In this document: positions 46,992 to 58,122 of the stretch, in pieces
Layout: every line of letters starts with the position of its first letter
Position numbering within the stretch: the first letter of the stretch is position 1
Assembly (NCBI GenBank): GCA_016713725.1
Contig: JADJOO010000013.1
Span: 1-64,000 of the forward strand
Origin: Pseudomonadota bacterium
GTDB lineage: Bacteria > Pseudomonadota > Gammaproteobacteria > Steroidobacterales > Steroidobacteraceae
Length of the DNA stretch: 64,000 nt
Direction of reading: 5' to 3'
Made by a program: the position numbers and the translations under genes
The notes under the pieces: model-generated
Databases searched by the model: none
Told to the model about the DNA's origin: nothing
What the model saw: only the letters and a program-made list of their open reading frames with translations

Positions 46992-48293
46992 TCAAACACA
47001 ACTGACGGCGGCGGTCACCGGAAACGCCTCCCGGCCGGCGTAGGACGCATCGCTGCCGAGTTCGGCCTCGATGCGCAACAACTGGTTGTACTTCGCGATG
47101 CGGTCGGACCGGCAGAGCGAGCCGGTCTTGATCTGCGTCGCCCGCGTCGCGACCGCGATGTCGGCGATCGTGTTGTCCTCGGTCTCGCCCGAACGGTGCG
47201 AGACGACCGCGCTGTAACCGGCATCGGCCGCCATGTCGATCGCCTCGAGCGTCTCCGTCAGGGTGCCGATCTGGTTGGGCTTGATCAGGATCGAGTTGGC
47301 CACGCCCCGGGCGATGCCCTCGCGCAGGATCCTGGTGTTGGTCACGAAGATATCGTCGCCGACGAGCTGGATGCGCTTGCCGAGCCGCTGCGTCAGCAGC
47401 GACCAGCCGTCCCAGTCCCCTTCGGCCATGCCGTCCTCGACCGTGATGATCGGGAACCGGTTGACCAGGCCTTCGAGGTAGTCGACAAACTGTGCCGGAC
47501 TGAAGGTGCGGCCTTCCGACTCGAGCGAGTACGCCCCGCCCTTGAAGAATTCCGAGCTCGCAACGTCGAGCCCCAGGTACACGTCCCGGCCCGCCTTGTA
47601 TCCTGCGCGTTCGACTGCCTCGAGGATCGTTTCCAGCGCCGCCTCGTTCGAGGGCAGGTTCGGCGCGAAGCCGCCTTCGTCGCCGACGGCCGTCGCCAGC
47701 TTGCGCTCGTGCAGCACCTTCTTCAGCGTATGGAAGATCTCGGCGCCGTAGCGCAAGGCTTCGCTGAAGCTGGGCGCGCCGACCGGCAGCACCATGAATT
47801 CCTGGATATCGACGCTGTTGTCCGCGTGCGCGCCGCCGTTGATGATGTTCATCATCGGCACCGGCATCACCTTGCGGCCCGGGCCGCCGAGGTGGCGGAA
47901 CAGGCTCTGCTTCGAGGCTCGCGCCGCCGCATGCGCCGACGCGAGCGAGATGGCGAGCAGCGCATTCGCGCCCAGGCGCGACTTGGTCTCGGTTGCGTCG
48001 AGCGCGATCATCTTCGCGTCGATGCCGCGCTGGTCGCAGACGTCATGGCCGAGCAGCGCATTGCGCAGTTCGCCGTTCGCATTGATCACGGCCTGCAGCA
48101 CGCCCTTGCCCATGTAGCGCTTCTTGTCGCCATCGCGCAGTTCGACGGCTTCACGCGTGCCCGTGGAGGCGCCCGACGGCACGGCGGCGCGACCCATCAC
48201 GCCACCCTCGACGAAGACGTCCGCTTCGACCGTGGGATTGCCGCGCGAATCCATGATTTCCCGGGCCTTGATGTCGATGATCCTGGTCGTCAT
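46992..48293 (-). CDS. eno: Enolase
   Basis: Enolase converts 2-phosphoglycerate to phosphoenolpyruvate and, in E. coli, is part of the RNA degradosome. The 433-residue protein has REIMDSRGNPTVEADV at the start, GAHADNSVDIQEFMVLP, VGDEGGFAPNL, and the catalytic IKPNQIGTLTETLEAI with the AVVSHRSGETEDN loop. ATG at 48293 overlaps the kdsA stop. Length equals the family norm. Confidence 0.98.
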   Translation of the reverse strand: MTTRIIDIKAREIMDSRGNPTVEADVFVEGGVMGRAAVPSGASTGTREAVELRDGDKKRYMGKGVLQAVINANGELRNALLGHDVCDQRGIDAKMIALDATETKSRLGANALLAISLASAHAAARASKQSLFRHLGGPGRKVMPVPMMNIINGGAHADNSVDIQEFMVLPVGAPSFSEALRYGAEIFHTLKKVLHERKLATAVGDEGGFAPNLPSNEAALETILEAVERAGYKAGRDVYLGLDVASSEFFKGGAYSLESEGRTFSPAQFVDYLEGLVNRFPIITVEDGMAEGDWDGWSLLTQRLGKRIQLVGDDIFVTNTRILREGIARGVANSILIKPNQIGTLTETLEAIDMAADAGYSAVVSHRSGETEDNTIADIAVATRATQIKTGSLCRSDRIAKYNQLLRIEAELGSDASYAGREAFPVTAAVSCV

Positions 48294-49121
48294 AGGGTCG
48301 ATTCCTCAAAAGGGCGCCGCTTTACGGCTGCGTCAATCTGCTGCATCACCTCGAGCAGCGAGCGCATGCGGTCGAGCGGCCACGCATTGGGGCCGTCCGA
48401 GAGTGCCTGAGCCGGGTCGGGGTGGGTTTCCATGAAAATGCCGGAGACGCCGGCGGCGACCGCCGCACGCGCCAGCACCGGCACGAATTCGCGCTGTCCG
48501 CCCGAAGCGCTGCCCTGCCCGCCCGGCAACTGCACCGAATGCGTGGCGTCGAACACGACCGGGGCGTACTCGCGCATCACGGCGAGCGAGCGCATGTCGG
48601 ACACGAGGTTGTTGTAGCCGAACGAGAAGCCGCGCTCGCAGGCCATCACCTGTTCGTTACCGGTGGACCGTGCCTTGTCGATGACATTCTTCATCTCCCA
48701 CGGCGACAGGAACTGGCCCTTCTTGACATTGACGGGTTTGCCCTGGCTTGCGGCACTCAGGATGAAATTGGTCTGGCGGCACAGGAACGCCGGGGTCTGC
48801 AGCACGTCGACGACCGAGGCAACCTCGGCCATCGGCGTGTCTTCGTGCACGTCGGTGAGGACCGGGAGGCCGAGCTGGCGCTTCACTTCCGCAAGGATGC
48901 GCAAGCCCTTCCTCGATGCCCGGGCCGCGGAAGCTCGCCCTGGACGAACGGTTCGCCTTGTCGAAGCTCGCCTTGAAACTGTACGGCATGCCGAGCGCAC
49001 CCGTGATTTCCTGCATGCGGCCGGCGATGTCGAGCACGAGGCCCTCGCTCTCGACGACGCAGGGGCCCGCGATCAGGAAGAACGGGCGGTCGTGCCCGAC
49101 CTCGAAGCCGCAGAGCTTCAT
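48290..49121 (-). CDS. kdsA: KDO-8-phosphate synthase, frameshifted
   Basis: KdsA condenses phosphoenolpyruvate with arabinose 5-phosphate to make Kdo-8-phosphate. From ATG 49121: MKLCGFEVGHDRPFFLIAGP, then CVVES, and FKASFDKANRSS. At about 48904-48908 there is one extra G (GAGGAAGGGCTTG for GAGGAAGGCTTG); the next frame gives GLRILAEVKRQLGLPVLTDV, CRQTNFILSAASQGKPVNVK and FMETHPDPAQALSDGPNAWP. Merged length 276 residues (E. coli 284). The upstream neighbour pyrG and downstream eno overlap it by four bases each; eno supplies one of its substrates. Confidence 0.94.
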
Positions 49122-50768
49122 GCGCCCGCCGCCACCGGCAGCTTGCCGGCCTTGTGGTCGCGCGCGGCACGGATGAAGCCGGTGAAGAGCGGGTGCCCGT
49201 CACGCGGCGTCGAACGGAATTCGGGATGGTACTGGCTCGCCACGAAGAACGGATGCTGCGGCAGCTCGATGATCTCGACCAGGCCGTCGCGCGAAAAACC
49301 CGAAAAGCGCAGACCCGAGTTCATCAGGCGCTGCAGGTACGTGTTGTTGAACTCGTAGCGATGACGATGACGCTCGCGGATCACGTCCGGCGCCGTAAAC
49401 GGAGTGCGCGAGCGAGCCATGCGAGATCCGGATCTCCTGCGCGCCGAGGCGCATCGTGCCGCCGATCTGCGAGGTTTCGTCGCGCGCCTCGACCGTGCCC
49501 TTCTGGTCCTGCCACTCGGTGATCAGCGCGATGACCGGGTGCGGCGAGGCGCGATTGAACTCGGTGCTGTGCGCGCCTGCGAGGCCCGCGACGTTGCGCG
49601 AGTACTCGATGATCGCGAGCTGCATGCCGAGGCAGATGCCGAGGTAGGGAATCCCGTTTTCGCGCGCATAGCGCACGGCTTCGATCTTGCCTTCGATGCC
49701 GCGCTCGCCGAAGCCGCCCGGCACCAGGATGGCATCCATCCCGGCCAGCGCCTTCGCGCCGTGCTTCTCGATGTCGGTCGCCTCGATGAATTCGATGTTG
49801 ACGCGCGTGCGCGTGCGCAGCCCCGCGTGGATCAACGCCTCGTTGAGCGAGATGTACGCGTCCTTGAGGTTGACGTACTTGCCGACCATCGCGAGATCGA
49901 TCGTGAGGTCCGGACTCGCCTTGGCGGCCACCACCTGGTTCCATTCCCCGAGGTCGGCCGCGGGCAGGTTGTGCAAGCCGAACTTCTCGCAGACGATTTC
50001 ATCGAGTTTCTGCTCGTGCAGCAGCATCGGGATCTTGTAGATGTCGTCCGCGTCGACGCCGGAAATGACGGCGCGTTCCTCCACGTTCGTGAACAGCGCG
50101 ATCTTGCGACGATGCTCGGGCGGCAGCGGGTCCTGGCAGCGGCAGAGCAGCAGGTCGGGCTGGATGCCGATCGAACGCAACTCCTTCACCGAATGCTGCG
50201 TCGGCTTGGTCTTGATCTCGCCCGAAGTTGCAATGTACGGGATCAGCGTCAGGTGCATGTACACGCAGTTGTTGCGGCCGAGCTCGACCCCGAGCTGGCG
50301 GATCGCCTCGAGGAACGGCAGCGACTCGATGTCGCCCACCGTGCCGCCGATCTCGACCATGCAGACGTCGGAATCGCCCGCGCCCATGCGGATGCAGTGC
50401 TTGATCTCGTCGGTGATGTGCGGGATGACCTGCACCGTCGCGCCGAGGTAGTCGCCGCGGCGTTCCTTGGCGATGACGCGCTCGTAGATGCGTCCGGTCG
50501 TGAAGTTGCTGTTGCGGCCCGTGGTCGTGCGCACGAAGCGCTCGTAGTGGCCGAGGTCGAGGTCGGTCTCGGTGCCGTCGTCGGTGACGAAGACTTCGCC
50601 GTGCTGGAACGGGCTCATCGTGCCCGGGTCCACGTTGATGTACGGGTCGAGCTTGACCATGGCGACCCGGAGGCCGCGGGCTTCGAGGATGGCACCCAAC
50701 GAGGCCGCAGCAATGCCCTTGCCCAGCGACGAAACGACACCGCCGGTTACACAGATGAATTTGGTCAT
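49118..50768 (-). CDS. pyrG: CTP synthase, frameshifted near the end
   Basis: PyrG aminates UTP to CTP. From ATG 50768 it shows MTKFICVTGGVVSSLGKG, the ATP loop, and DPGTMSPFQHGEVFVTDDG; the glutaminase half has GGFGERGIEGKI and LGICLGMQLAIIEY with the nucleophile Cys. The frame is lost at about 49391-49394, after HGSLAHSVYG; another frame gives PDVIRERHRHRYEFNN, FVASQYHPEFRSTPRDGHPL with the catalytic His-Glu, and the stop at 49118. One extra or two missing bases explain it. About 549 residues merged (E. coli 545). Essential, so an error is likely. Confidence 0.95.
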
Positions 50769-50806
50769 TGGAGTCCCCGTCGCATGAAGCACGACGGGAG
50801 AGCAGT

Positions 50807-52216
50807 CTAGCGGATCGGGGGGCAGGCTGGCCACTTCGATGCAAGCACGTCGGCTTCGGTCAACGTGCCACGCCTGTTCCAGGCGATGCGCCAGGATGGT
50901 TCGCTGGCACGGGCGGCAAATTCCGCCGCAACTCCCAGATCGGCCACGGCGATCAGGCGGTCGCCCGCGAAAAGCAGCGGCAGGTTCTCGCGGCGCCAGG
51001 GCAGCACGTCGTGCTCCTGCAGCCACTTGCGCAATGGACGGTGATGTGCGCCGCCCGCCGGCAGGATTGCCTCGCCACCTGTCCGGCTGCGCACGTCGAT
51101 CCGCCCGGGCAGGCGTTCGCGACTCAGCCCAACGCCGAAGTCGGGCAACAGGGCGATCGTAGATGCGCCGGACCAAGCGTAGGTCTCACCATCTGCCGTC
51201 GGCCAGCTGCCCTCGTTCGTCGCGACGGCGCCTGCCGCTTCGGCATGCAGGCGACCGCGGTAACGACGGACCACCACGCCCGGCCAGCGCGTCTCGGGGA
51301 TGCGATCCGCAGCCGCGATATTCATGTCGCGCAGCAGGGCGGCCAGGTTGCGTGCGGACGCGGGCGGGAGCCCCAGCCCGGCAAGCCAGGCGCGCAGCAC
51401 GGCACGCTGCCTCGGCTCGGGCAGCGACAGCAGGGCCTCGAGCTCGATCGCAGTGCCGGCCAGGACCCGCGGCAGGTCGTCAGCGACGCAGGCAGCCTCG
51501 GCTTCGAGCGCGTCGCGGGCGTAGTGGGCCACCCGTCCTGCGGTTGCGGCGACCGCAGGCCAGCGCTGCCGCAGCGCGGGCAGGACTTCGAGGCGCAGGT
51601 AATTGCGGTCGAAACGCCGGTCCAGGTTCGAGGGGTCCTCCAGCCACCGCAGGCCCTGCGTGCCGGCCCATGTGGCGAGCTCGTCGCGCGTGAATTCGAG
51701 CAGCGGGCGCGCGTGCCATGCGGCCGCGCCGAAACGGCCGAGCGGCGCCATGCCCGCGATCGAGCGCAACCCGCCTCCGCGTAACCACTGCAGCAGGATG
51801 GTCTCGAGCTGGTCGTCGGCGTGGTGGGCCGTGAGCAGCACCTCACCAGGCTCCAGCCGGATCGCGAGCGCGGCATAGCGAGCTTCGCGGGCTGCAGCTT
51901 CCGGACTCTGGCCCGCATCCAGCCTGACGGCGACCCGGACTTCGTCGCAGGCAACGCCGTGCGAGTCCGCCAGCTCACGGCACGCACGCGCCCACTGCGC
52001 GGAATCAGCATGCAACGAATGATCGACGTGGACGGCCCGCAATCGCGCGGCGAGGCTGCCCGCGTTCGCCAGCTGCGCCAGCGCGACGAGCAATACCGTG
52101 GAGTCGAGCCCGCCGCTCAGTGCGAGACAGAGTCCGGGAGAGTTCTGGTGGCTCGCCGCCGGGACCGCAGCGAGCACGCGATCGAGGCTTGCCGCCAGTC
52201 GGTGGGGGGTGAACAC
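50807..52216 (-). CDS. tilS: tRNA(Ile)-lysidine synthase
   Basis: TilS converts C34 of tRNA-Ile(CAU) to lysidine, so that it reads AUA. The GTG at 52216 gives about 469 residues. The PP-loop is LALSGGLDSTVLLVALA, followed by VHVDHSLHADS, LTAHHADDQLETILLQWLRG and PLLEFTRDELATWA, all typical; the C-terminal domain has RPLRKWLQEHDVLPWRRENL. An upstream in-frame extension into accA is not conserved. It lies 31 bases after accA. Confidence 0.94.
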   Translation of the reverse strand: MFTPHRLAASLDRVLAAVPAASHQNSPGLCLALSGGLDSTVLLVALAQLANAGSLAARLRAVHVDHSLHADSAQWARACRELADSHGVACDEVRVAVRLDAGQSPEAAAREARYAALAIRLEPGEVLLTAHHADDQLETILLQWLRGGGLRSIAGMAPLGRFGAAAWHARPLLEFTRDELATWAGTQGLRWLEDPSNLDRRFDRNYLRLEVLPALRQRWPAVAATAGRVAHYARDALEAEAACVADDLPRVLAGTAIELEALLSLPEPRQRAVLRAWLAGLGLPPASARNLAALLRDMNIAAADRIPETRWPGVVVRRYRGRLHAEAAGAVATNEGSWPTADGETYAWSGASTIALLPDFGVGLSRERLPGRIDVRSRTGGEAILPAGGAHHRPLRKWLQEHDVLPWRRENLPLLFAGDRLIAVADLGVAAEFAARASEPSWRIAWNRRGTLTEADVLASKWPACPPIR

Positions 52217-52247
52217 GTGCTGCGAGCCCGGGTGGGCGCGGCGCCCG

Positions 52248-53210
52248 TCAGTTGGCCGCGCGATAAACGCCCTGGCCACGCAGGCGTTCGTACCGCTGCA
52301 CGACCAGCGCGTCCTCAGACTGCTGCGAAACATGGTCGAGGTGACGCACGAGCGCGTCCTTGAGCGATTCCGCCATCGCCTGCGGATCGCGGTGGGCGCC
52401 GCCGAGAGGCTCACGCAGCACTTCATCGACCAGGCCGAGCTTGTCGAGACGTTCCGCAGTGATGCCCATGGCATCTGCCGCGATTTCCTTCTTGTCGGCG
52501 CTCTTCCAGAGGATGGATGCGCAGCCCTCCGGTGAAATCACCGAGTAGATCGAGTACTGCAGCATGATCAACCGGTCGCACACGCCGATGGCGAGCGCGC
52601 CGCCCGAGCCGCCCTCGCCGATGACCGCAGTGATCACGGGCACTCGCAGCGAGGACATCTCAAACAGGTTGCGGGCAATCGCCCCGCTCTGGTTGCGCTC
52701 TTCGGAGCCGACGCCGGGATAGGCCCCTGGCGTGTCGATCAGGGTGATCAACGGAATGCGGAACCGCTCGGCGAGCTGCATCAGCCGCAGCGCCTTCCGG
52801 TAACCCTCGGGCTTCGGCATGCCGTAGTTGCGGCGCACCCTTTCCTTGGTGTCGCGGCCCTTCTGGTGACCGATCAGCATGACCGGCCGGCCGGCGAGGC
52901 GCGCGAATCCGCCGACGATAGCGAGATCGTCCGCATACATGCGGTCACCGTGCAGTTCCTGGAACTCGTCGAAGATCGAAACCGCGTAGTCGAGGGTGTA
53001 TGGGCGCTGCGGGTGGCGCGCGAGCTGCGCGACCTGCCACGCCGTCAGGTTGGCGAAGATGCTGTTGGTGAGCGCGCGGCTCTTGGCCCGCAGTCGCGCG
53101 ATCTCCTCGCCGATGTTGACCTCGGCATCGGACGAGACGAAGCGCAGCTCGTCGATCTTCGCCTCGAGCTCGGCGATGGGCTGCTCGAATTCCAGGAAAC
53201 TCAATGCCAT
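52248..53210 (-). CDS. accA: Acetyl-CoA carboxylase carboxyltransferase alpha subunit
   Basis: AccA and AccD transfer the carboxyl group from biotin to acetyl-CoA, the first step of fatty-acid synthesis. The 320-residue protein has LEFEQPIAELEAKIDELR, RPYTLDYAVSIFDEFQELHG, GMPKPEGYRKALRLMQLAER, IDTPGAYPGVGSEERNQSGA and the oxyanion loop IGEGGSGGALAIGV. Length agrees with E. coli (319). Order accA-tilS after dnaE is classical. Confidence 0.97.
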   Translation of the reverse strand: MALSFLEFEQPIAELEAKIDELRFVSSDAEVNIGEEIARLRAKSRALTNSIFANLTAWQVAQLARHPQRPYTLDYAVSIFDEFQELHGDRMYADDLAIVGGFARLAGRPVMLIGHQKGRDTKERVRRNYGMPKPEGYRKALRLMQLAERFRIPLITLIDTPGAYPGVGSEERNQSGAIARNLFEMSSLRVPVITAVIGEGGSGGALAIGVCDRLIMLQYSIYSVISPEGCASILWKSADKKEIAADAMGITAERLDKLGLVDEVLREPLGGAHRDPQAMAESLKDALVRHLDHVSQQSEDALVVQRYERLRGQGVYRAAN

Positions 53211-53318
53211 GGCCCGGAAGGATGCCGGACGCCCGGCGCTGGCGCAAATCAGCCTGTCGCGCGCTGGCCGCGCGATCCGGCGGGAACCCTGACCGACAGG
53301 TTGTCCTGCGCCGCCGGC

Positions 53319-53780
53319 TCAGCTGCGCAGGGCCGCCCGCCACTGCGTGGCATTGCGCATGTCGAGCGCGCCGACGATGGTCTTGAGCGCAGCATTCTCC
53401 GCGTCGGTACGCGCGGACTTGAGGCCGAGCAGACCGCCAGCCGCGTCGGCGACGTCCTGGCACCAGGCGAGCAGCAATTGCTCCTCGTCGGCGCCGAACT
53501 CCTCCTGCAGCTTGCGGTCGCTGCGTGCGAGCTCATTGAGCGCTGCCAGGTCGGCGCGCAGCTGCTGCTTCGAGGGTGGCTCGCTGAGCCAGCGCGACAG
53601 CGCGTCTTCGCCGCCATGATCGAGCATGCCGCGCTCGCGCGCGATCTGCAGGATCAGGTCGCGTTCGCGCTTCTGGATCTTGCCGTCGGCCCACGCGACG
53701 TACACGAGCGGCAACAGCGACACGACACGGTATGCTTCGCGCGGCACCCGGAGTTCCTTGAGCCAACCTTCCAGGTCCAT
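53319..53780 (-). CDS. TerB-like helical protein
   Basis: A 153-residue protein, from ATG 53780 (MDLEGWLKELRVPREA). It contains LLPLVYVAWADGKIQKRERD LILQ-type sequence, the helical TerB/DjlA-like metal-binding motif with Asp and Glu, and a second helical repeat LNELARSDRKLQEEFG. TerB-like domains occur in tellurite resistance and in membrane-stress proteins, but this stand-alone version has no proven role. It lies between dnaE and accA with gaps of about 95 and 108 bases, so it may be its own unit. Confidence 0.72.
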   Translation of the reverse strand: MDLEGWLKELRVPREAYRVVSLLPLVYVAWADGKIQKRERDLILQIARERGMLDHGGEDALSRWLSEPPSKQQLRADLAALNELARSDRKLQEEFGADEEQLLLAWCQDVADAAGGLLGLKSARTDAENAALKTIVGALDMRNATQWRAALRS

Positions 53781-53875
53781 GTTCCGCCACCCCGCCATTC
53801 CTGGTTTGGACGCATTCTTACATGGGTCCGGGGAACGACCGCAAGTGCCATCGGTGCCATGCGGTCGAGCGCGCT

Positions 53876-56800
53876 TCAGGCATCGCGCGGCGCGTAGTAC
53901 AGCTCGACGCCCTCACGTCCCATCAGGCTTCCGAGCCGCTCGATGAGCTCGCGCGAAGGCCGCACTTTCCACCGCTCGCCCAGCTGCAGGATCGCTGCTG
54001 CATCGCCCGTCGCGTACCGGATGGCCACGTTGCAGCGCCCACCCTGGCTCGGCTTGAGGGCCTGCTCGAGCGCGGCCACGAGCTTGCCGGCATCCCCGTT
54101 CCTTGCCTTGGCGGCCGGCCAGCGCAACACGAGGTTGCGGGCGTACTGTTCGCGCGCCTGGTCGACGTCCATGATCTTCTTCGCGCCCAGGCGCCAGTCG
54201 TCGATGAAGTCGTCCCAGCGCAGGCCGCCCTCGACCACGAGGATCGCGTCCTTCGAGACCAGCGAACGGAACTGCTGGTAGACGTCCTCGAACATCGTGA
54301 CCTCGAGGCGGCCACTGCGGTCGTCGAGGATGAAGCTGGTGCGCCCGCCACGCTTGCGGATTTCGAGCACCAGTCCTGCAACGGTCACGGTGCGACCCGG
54401 GGTGCGCCAGGGGTTGCCCTTGTCGTCGCCCCCGGTCCCGACCGGTTTCGCACCGCCAACGTCAGCAATGCGCCCGCTGGTGATCGGCCGCAGCTCGCGT
54501 TCGTATTCGGCGATCGGATGGCCCGTGAGATACAAGCCCAGCGTTTCGCGCTCGCCCGTGAGGCGGACAGCCTCGCCCCATTCGGGCAGCGTCTCCAGCA
54601 TCACCTTCGCGTCGACCGCATCAGCCTCGGCCGCAACCCGTGTCGCTGCGGCGGGCGCCGGCTCGGCGAGTCCGAACAGGTCCTCCTGCCCGGCCTCCCT
54701 GGCGCGGGTCGACTGGTCGGCGGCCTGCATTGCCGCCGGCAACTGGTGCATGAGAGTCGAGCGGTAGCGCATGCCGCCCATCGAATCGGCCGCGCCGGAG
54801 CGGATCAGCGCCTCGAGTACGCGGCGATTGACCTTGTTCAGGTCGAGGCGGCGGCAGAGGTCGCGCAGGTCGCGGAAACGCCCGTTCCCGTTGCGCTCCT
54901 CGAGCATGTTCTCGACGGCCGCCTGACCCACGCCCTTGATCGCGCCGAGGCCGTACCGGATCGACTTTGGTCCCGACACGGTGAACATGTACTGCGACGC
55001 ATTGACGTCCGGCGGCTCCACGGTCAGCCCCATCCGGTTGCACTCGTCGATGAGCGTGACGACCTTGTCGGTCTTGTCCATGTCCGACGACAGCACCGCC
55101 GCCATGAACGCCGCCGGGTAGTGCGTCTTGAGCCACGCTGTATGGTAGGACAGCACGGCGTACGCGGCCGAGTGCGACTTGTTGAAGCCATACCCGGCGA
55201 ATTTTTCCATCAGGTCGAAGATGTGCGCGGCGACGTTCTCGGCGACACCCCGGGCGGTCGCGCCTGCAACGAAGATGGAACGCTGCTGCGCCATCTCCTC
55301 GGCGTTCTTCTTGCCCATCGCACGGCGCAACAGGTCGGCGCCGCCGAGCGTGTAGCCCGCGAGAACCTGCGCGATCTGCATGACCTGCTCCTGGTACAGG
55401 ATCACGCCGTAGGTCGGGAACAGGACGGGTTTCAGGTCCGGGTGCAGGTAATCGATGCCGCCGCCGATGCGGCCGTGCTTGCGGTCGATGAAGTCGTCGA
55501 CCATGCCCGACTGCAGCGGGCCCGGCCGAAACAGCGCGACCAGCGCGATGATGTCCTCGAACGTGTCCGGCTGCAGGCGCTTGATGAGGTCCTTCATGCC
55601 GCGCGACTCGAGCTGGAAGACGGCCGTCGTCTCGCAGCGTTTCAGCAACGAGTAGGTCGGCGCGTCGTTCATTGGCAGCGTGGACATGTCGAGCGCGGGT
55701 TCACCGGAGGTCGCCCGCCCCACGTTGATCGTTCGCACGGCCCAGTCGATGATCGTCAGCGTGCGCAGGCCGAGGAAGTCGAACTTGACGAGACCCGCGG
55801 CCTCGACGTCGTCCTTGTCGAACTGCGTGACGACGCTGGTGCTGCCCTCTTCGCAGTACAGCGGCGCAAAGTCCGTGAGCACCGAGGGCGCGATGACGAC
55901 GCCACCCGCGTGCGTGCCCGCATTGCGCACCAGGCCCTCGAGCGAGCGCGCCATGTCGATCAGCTGACGCACGTCGTCTTCGTTGCGATAGCGCTTGCGC
56001 AGCTCCTCCTCCTTGTCGAGCGCATCGTCGAGCGTGATGCCGAGCTCGAACGGGATCAGCTTGGCGATGGAGTCGGCGAAGCCGTAGCTCAGTCCCTGCA
56101 CGCGCGCGACGTCGCGCACGACCGCCTTCGCCGCCATGGTGCCGTAGGTGATGATCTGCGAGACGCGCTCGCGCCCGTAGCGCTGCGCGACATAGTCGAT
56201 GACACGGTCGCGCCCTTCCATGCAGAAGTCGACGTCGAAGTCGGGCATCGACACGCGCTCTGGATTCAAGAAGCGCTCGAAGAGCAGGTTGTACGGGATC
56301 GGGTCGAGGTCGGTGATGCCGAGCGAGTACGCCACGAGCGAGCCGGCGCCCGAGCCGCGACCCGGCCCGACGGGCACGCCGTTGTCTCGCGCCCAGCGGA
56401 TGAAGTCCGCGACGATCAGGAAGTAGCCGGCGAAGCCCATCTGGCAGATCACATCGAGTTCGCTGGCGAGGCGGCCTTCGTATGCGTCACGCGGGATGCG
56501 CGTGCCGAGCTGCGTTGCGATGACGGGCCAGCGTCGCTCGAGGCCGAGCTTCGATTCCGCGCGCAGGTGCCCTTCGGTCGTCTGGCCGGCGGGTACCGGA
56601 TAGGCCGGCAGCGACGGCTTGCCCAGCTTGATTTCGAGGTTGAGCCGGCGCGCGATCTCGACCGGAATTCTCGAGTGCCTCGGGCAGGTCGGCAAAAAGC
56701 GTCGCCATCTCGTCGGGCGAGCGCAGGTACTGCTCTTCGCTGTAACGTCGCGGGCGCGATGGATCTGCAATCATCGTGCCTTCGTGGATACACACCCGGG

Positions 56801-57476
56801 CTTCGTGTGCTTCGAAATCCTCGGGCCTGATGAAGCGCACGTCGTTGGTCGCGACGACCGGCACGCCGAATTTGACTGCCAGCTGCAGCGAGCCCGCGAT
56901 GCAGTCTTCATCGCCCGGCCGGCCTGTGCGCTGCAGCTCGAGGTAATACCGGTCGCCGAACAGTTCGAGCCAGGTTTCGAGCGCCGCCCGGGCTTCCGGT
57001 TCACGGTTGCCGATCAGCGCGCGCCCGACGTCGCCCGCGCGAGCGCCGGAGAGCGCGACCAGGCCCAGGGTCGTCTCGCGATCGAGCCATTCGCGATGCA
57101 GCATCGGGCCGTGCTTGCCCTGCCCTTCCAGGAAGCTGCGCGTGACGAGGCGCGTGAGATTGAGATAGCCGCGCCCGTCCTGGCACAGCAGGACCAGCCG
57201 GGAAGGTTCGTTGCGCTCGTTGTCATCGCGCACCAGCAGGTCCACGCCGATCAGCGGCTTGACGCCTCTCGATTGCGCGGTCTTGTAGAACTTGACCAGT
57301 GCGAAGAGGTTCGCCTGGTCGGTAAGCGCGACCGCCGGCATCCGCATGCGCGCAGTGGCGTCGATGAGCCCTTCGCGCAGCACGTGCCCGTCCGACGAAT
57401 CGCTCTCGATGCGGACGACGCCGTCGACGAGCGAGTACTCGGTGTGGACGTGGAGATGGACGAACCGGGCTGCCAT
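53876..57476 (-). CDS. dnaE: DNA polymerase III alpha subunit, frameshifted
   Basis: DnaE is the replicative polymerase. The N-terminal PHP domain starts MAARFVHLHVHTEYSLVDG. The frame breaks at 56669-56671, where GAGAATTCCGGTCGAG seems to hold one extra G, between ADLPEALENS and VEIARRLNLEIKLG. The second part holds the catalytic acids in PDFDVDFCMEGRDRVIDYVA, the palm and fingers, FNKSHSAAYAVLSYHTAWLK, and a C-terminal OB domain (TVAGLVLEIRKRGGRTSFI). Merged length is about 1,199 residues (E. coli 1,160). Essential, so the break is very probably an error. Confidence 0.96.
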
Positions 57477-57495
57477 GGACGGCGGGCTTCTGCGG

Positions 57496-58122
57496 TCAGC
57501 GGGGAAGGCAGGATTGTACCGGCGCGAAGCTCCTCCGGTGCACCGGGGAAGGCCCCAATCGACGCAGGGCTTCGAGGTGCCCGGGCGTGCCATACCCCTT
57601 GTGCCCGGCAAAGCCGTACCCGGGGTAGCGCACCTCGAGCTCGCACATGAACCGGTCCCGTGCCACTTTGGCGAGGATCGACGCCGCTCCCACGCAGGTT
57701 ACGCTGGAGTCGCCCGCGACGACTGCCTCGATACTGCAGTCGAACGGCAGGCCCGCGAGGCTCGGGCAACGATCGCCGTCGACGATCACGTGCGCCGGAG
57801 CACAGCCCAGGCCAAGCATGGCGCGGCGCATGGCCAGCATCGTCGCCTGCAGGATGTTGAGCGCGTCAACTTCGCAGGCGTCGGCCCAGCCGAGCCCGCA
57901 GGCGATGCTGCGCTGCTGGATTCGCAGCGCCAGTTCTTCACGCACTGCGGGCGTGAGCGCCTTCGAATCGGCGATGCCGCGGATCGGACGCCTGCAATCG
58001 AGGATCACGGCGGCCGCAACCACCGGGCCCGCGAGCGGGCCGCGACCGGCCTCGTCGATGCCCGCCGTGAGGCCGGTCCTGCGCAGATCGAAACCGGCTT
58101 GGTGCGGATCGGCGCGCCTCAT
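57496..58122 (-). CDS. rnhB: Ribonuclease HII
   Basis: RNase HII removes ribonucleotides embedded in DNA. The 208-residue protein has GIDEAGRGPLAGPVVAAAV with the catalytic Asp-Glu, IRGIADSKALTPAVREELAL, VIVDGDRC, and ASILAKVARDRFM with HKGYGTPGHLEALRRLGPSP near the end. Its ATG overlaps the lpxB stop (ATGA). lpxB-rnhB-dnaE is the standard order. Confidence 0.96.
   Translation of the reverse strand: MRRADPHQAGFDLRRTGLTAGIDEAGRGPLAGPVVAAAVILDCRRPIRGIADSKALTPAVREELALRIQQRSIACGLGWADACEVDALNILQATMLAMRRAMLGLGCAPAHVIVDGDRCPSLAGLPFDCSIEAVVAGDSSVTCVGAASILAKVARDRFMCELEVRYPGYGFAGHKGYGTPGHLEALRRLGPSPVHRRSFAPVQSCLPR

Noticed and set aside
49404..50810. A 468-codon plus-strand frame
   Set aside because: Antisense of pyrG, whose catalytic motifs are all visible on the other strand.
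53822..56830. A 1,002-codon open frame on the plus strand
   Set aside because: Antisense of dnaE; low-complexity charged composition and no motif.
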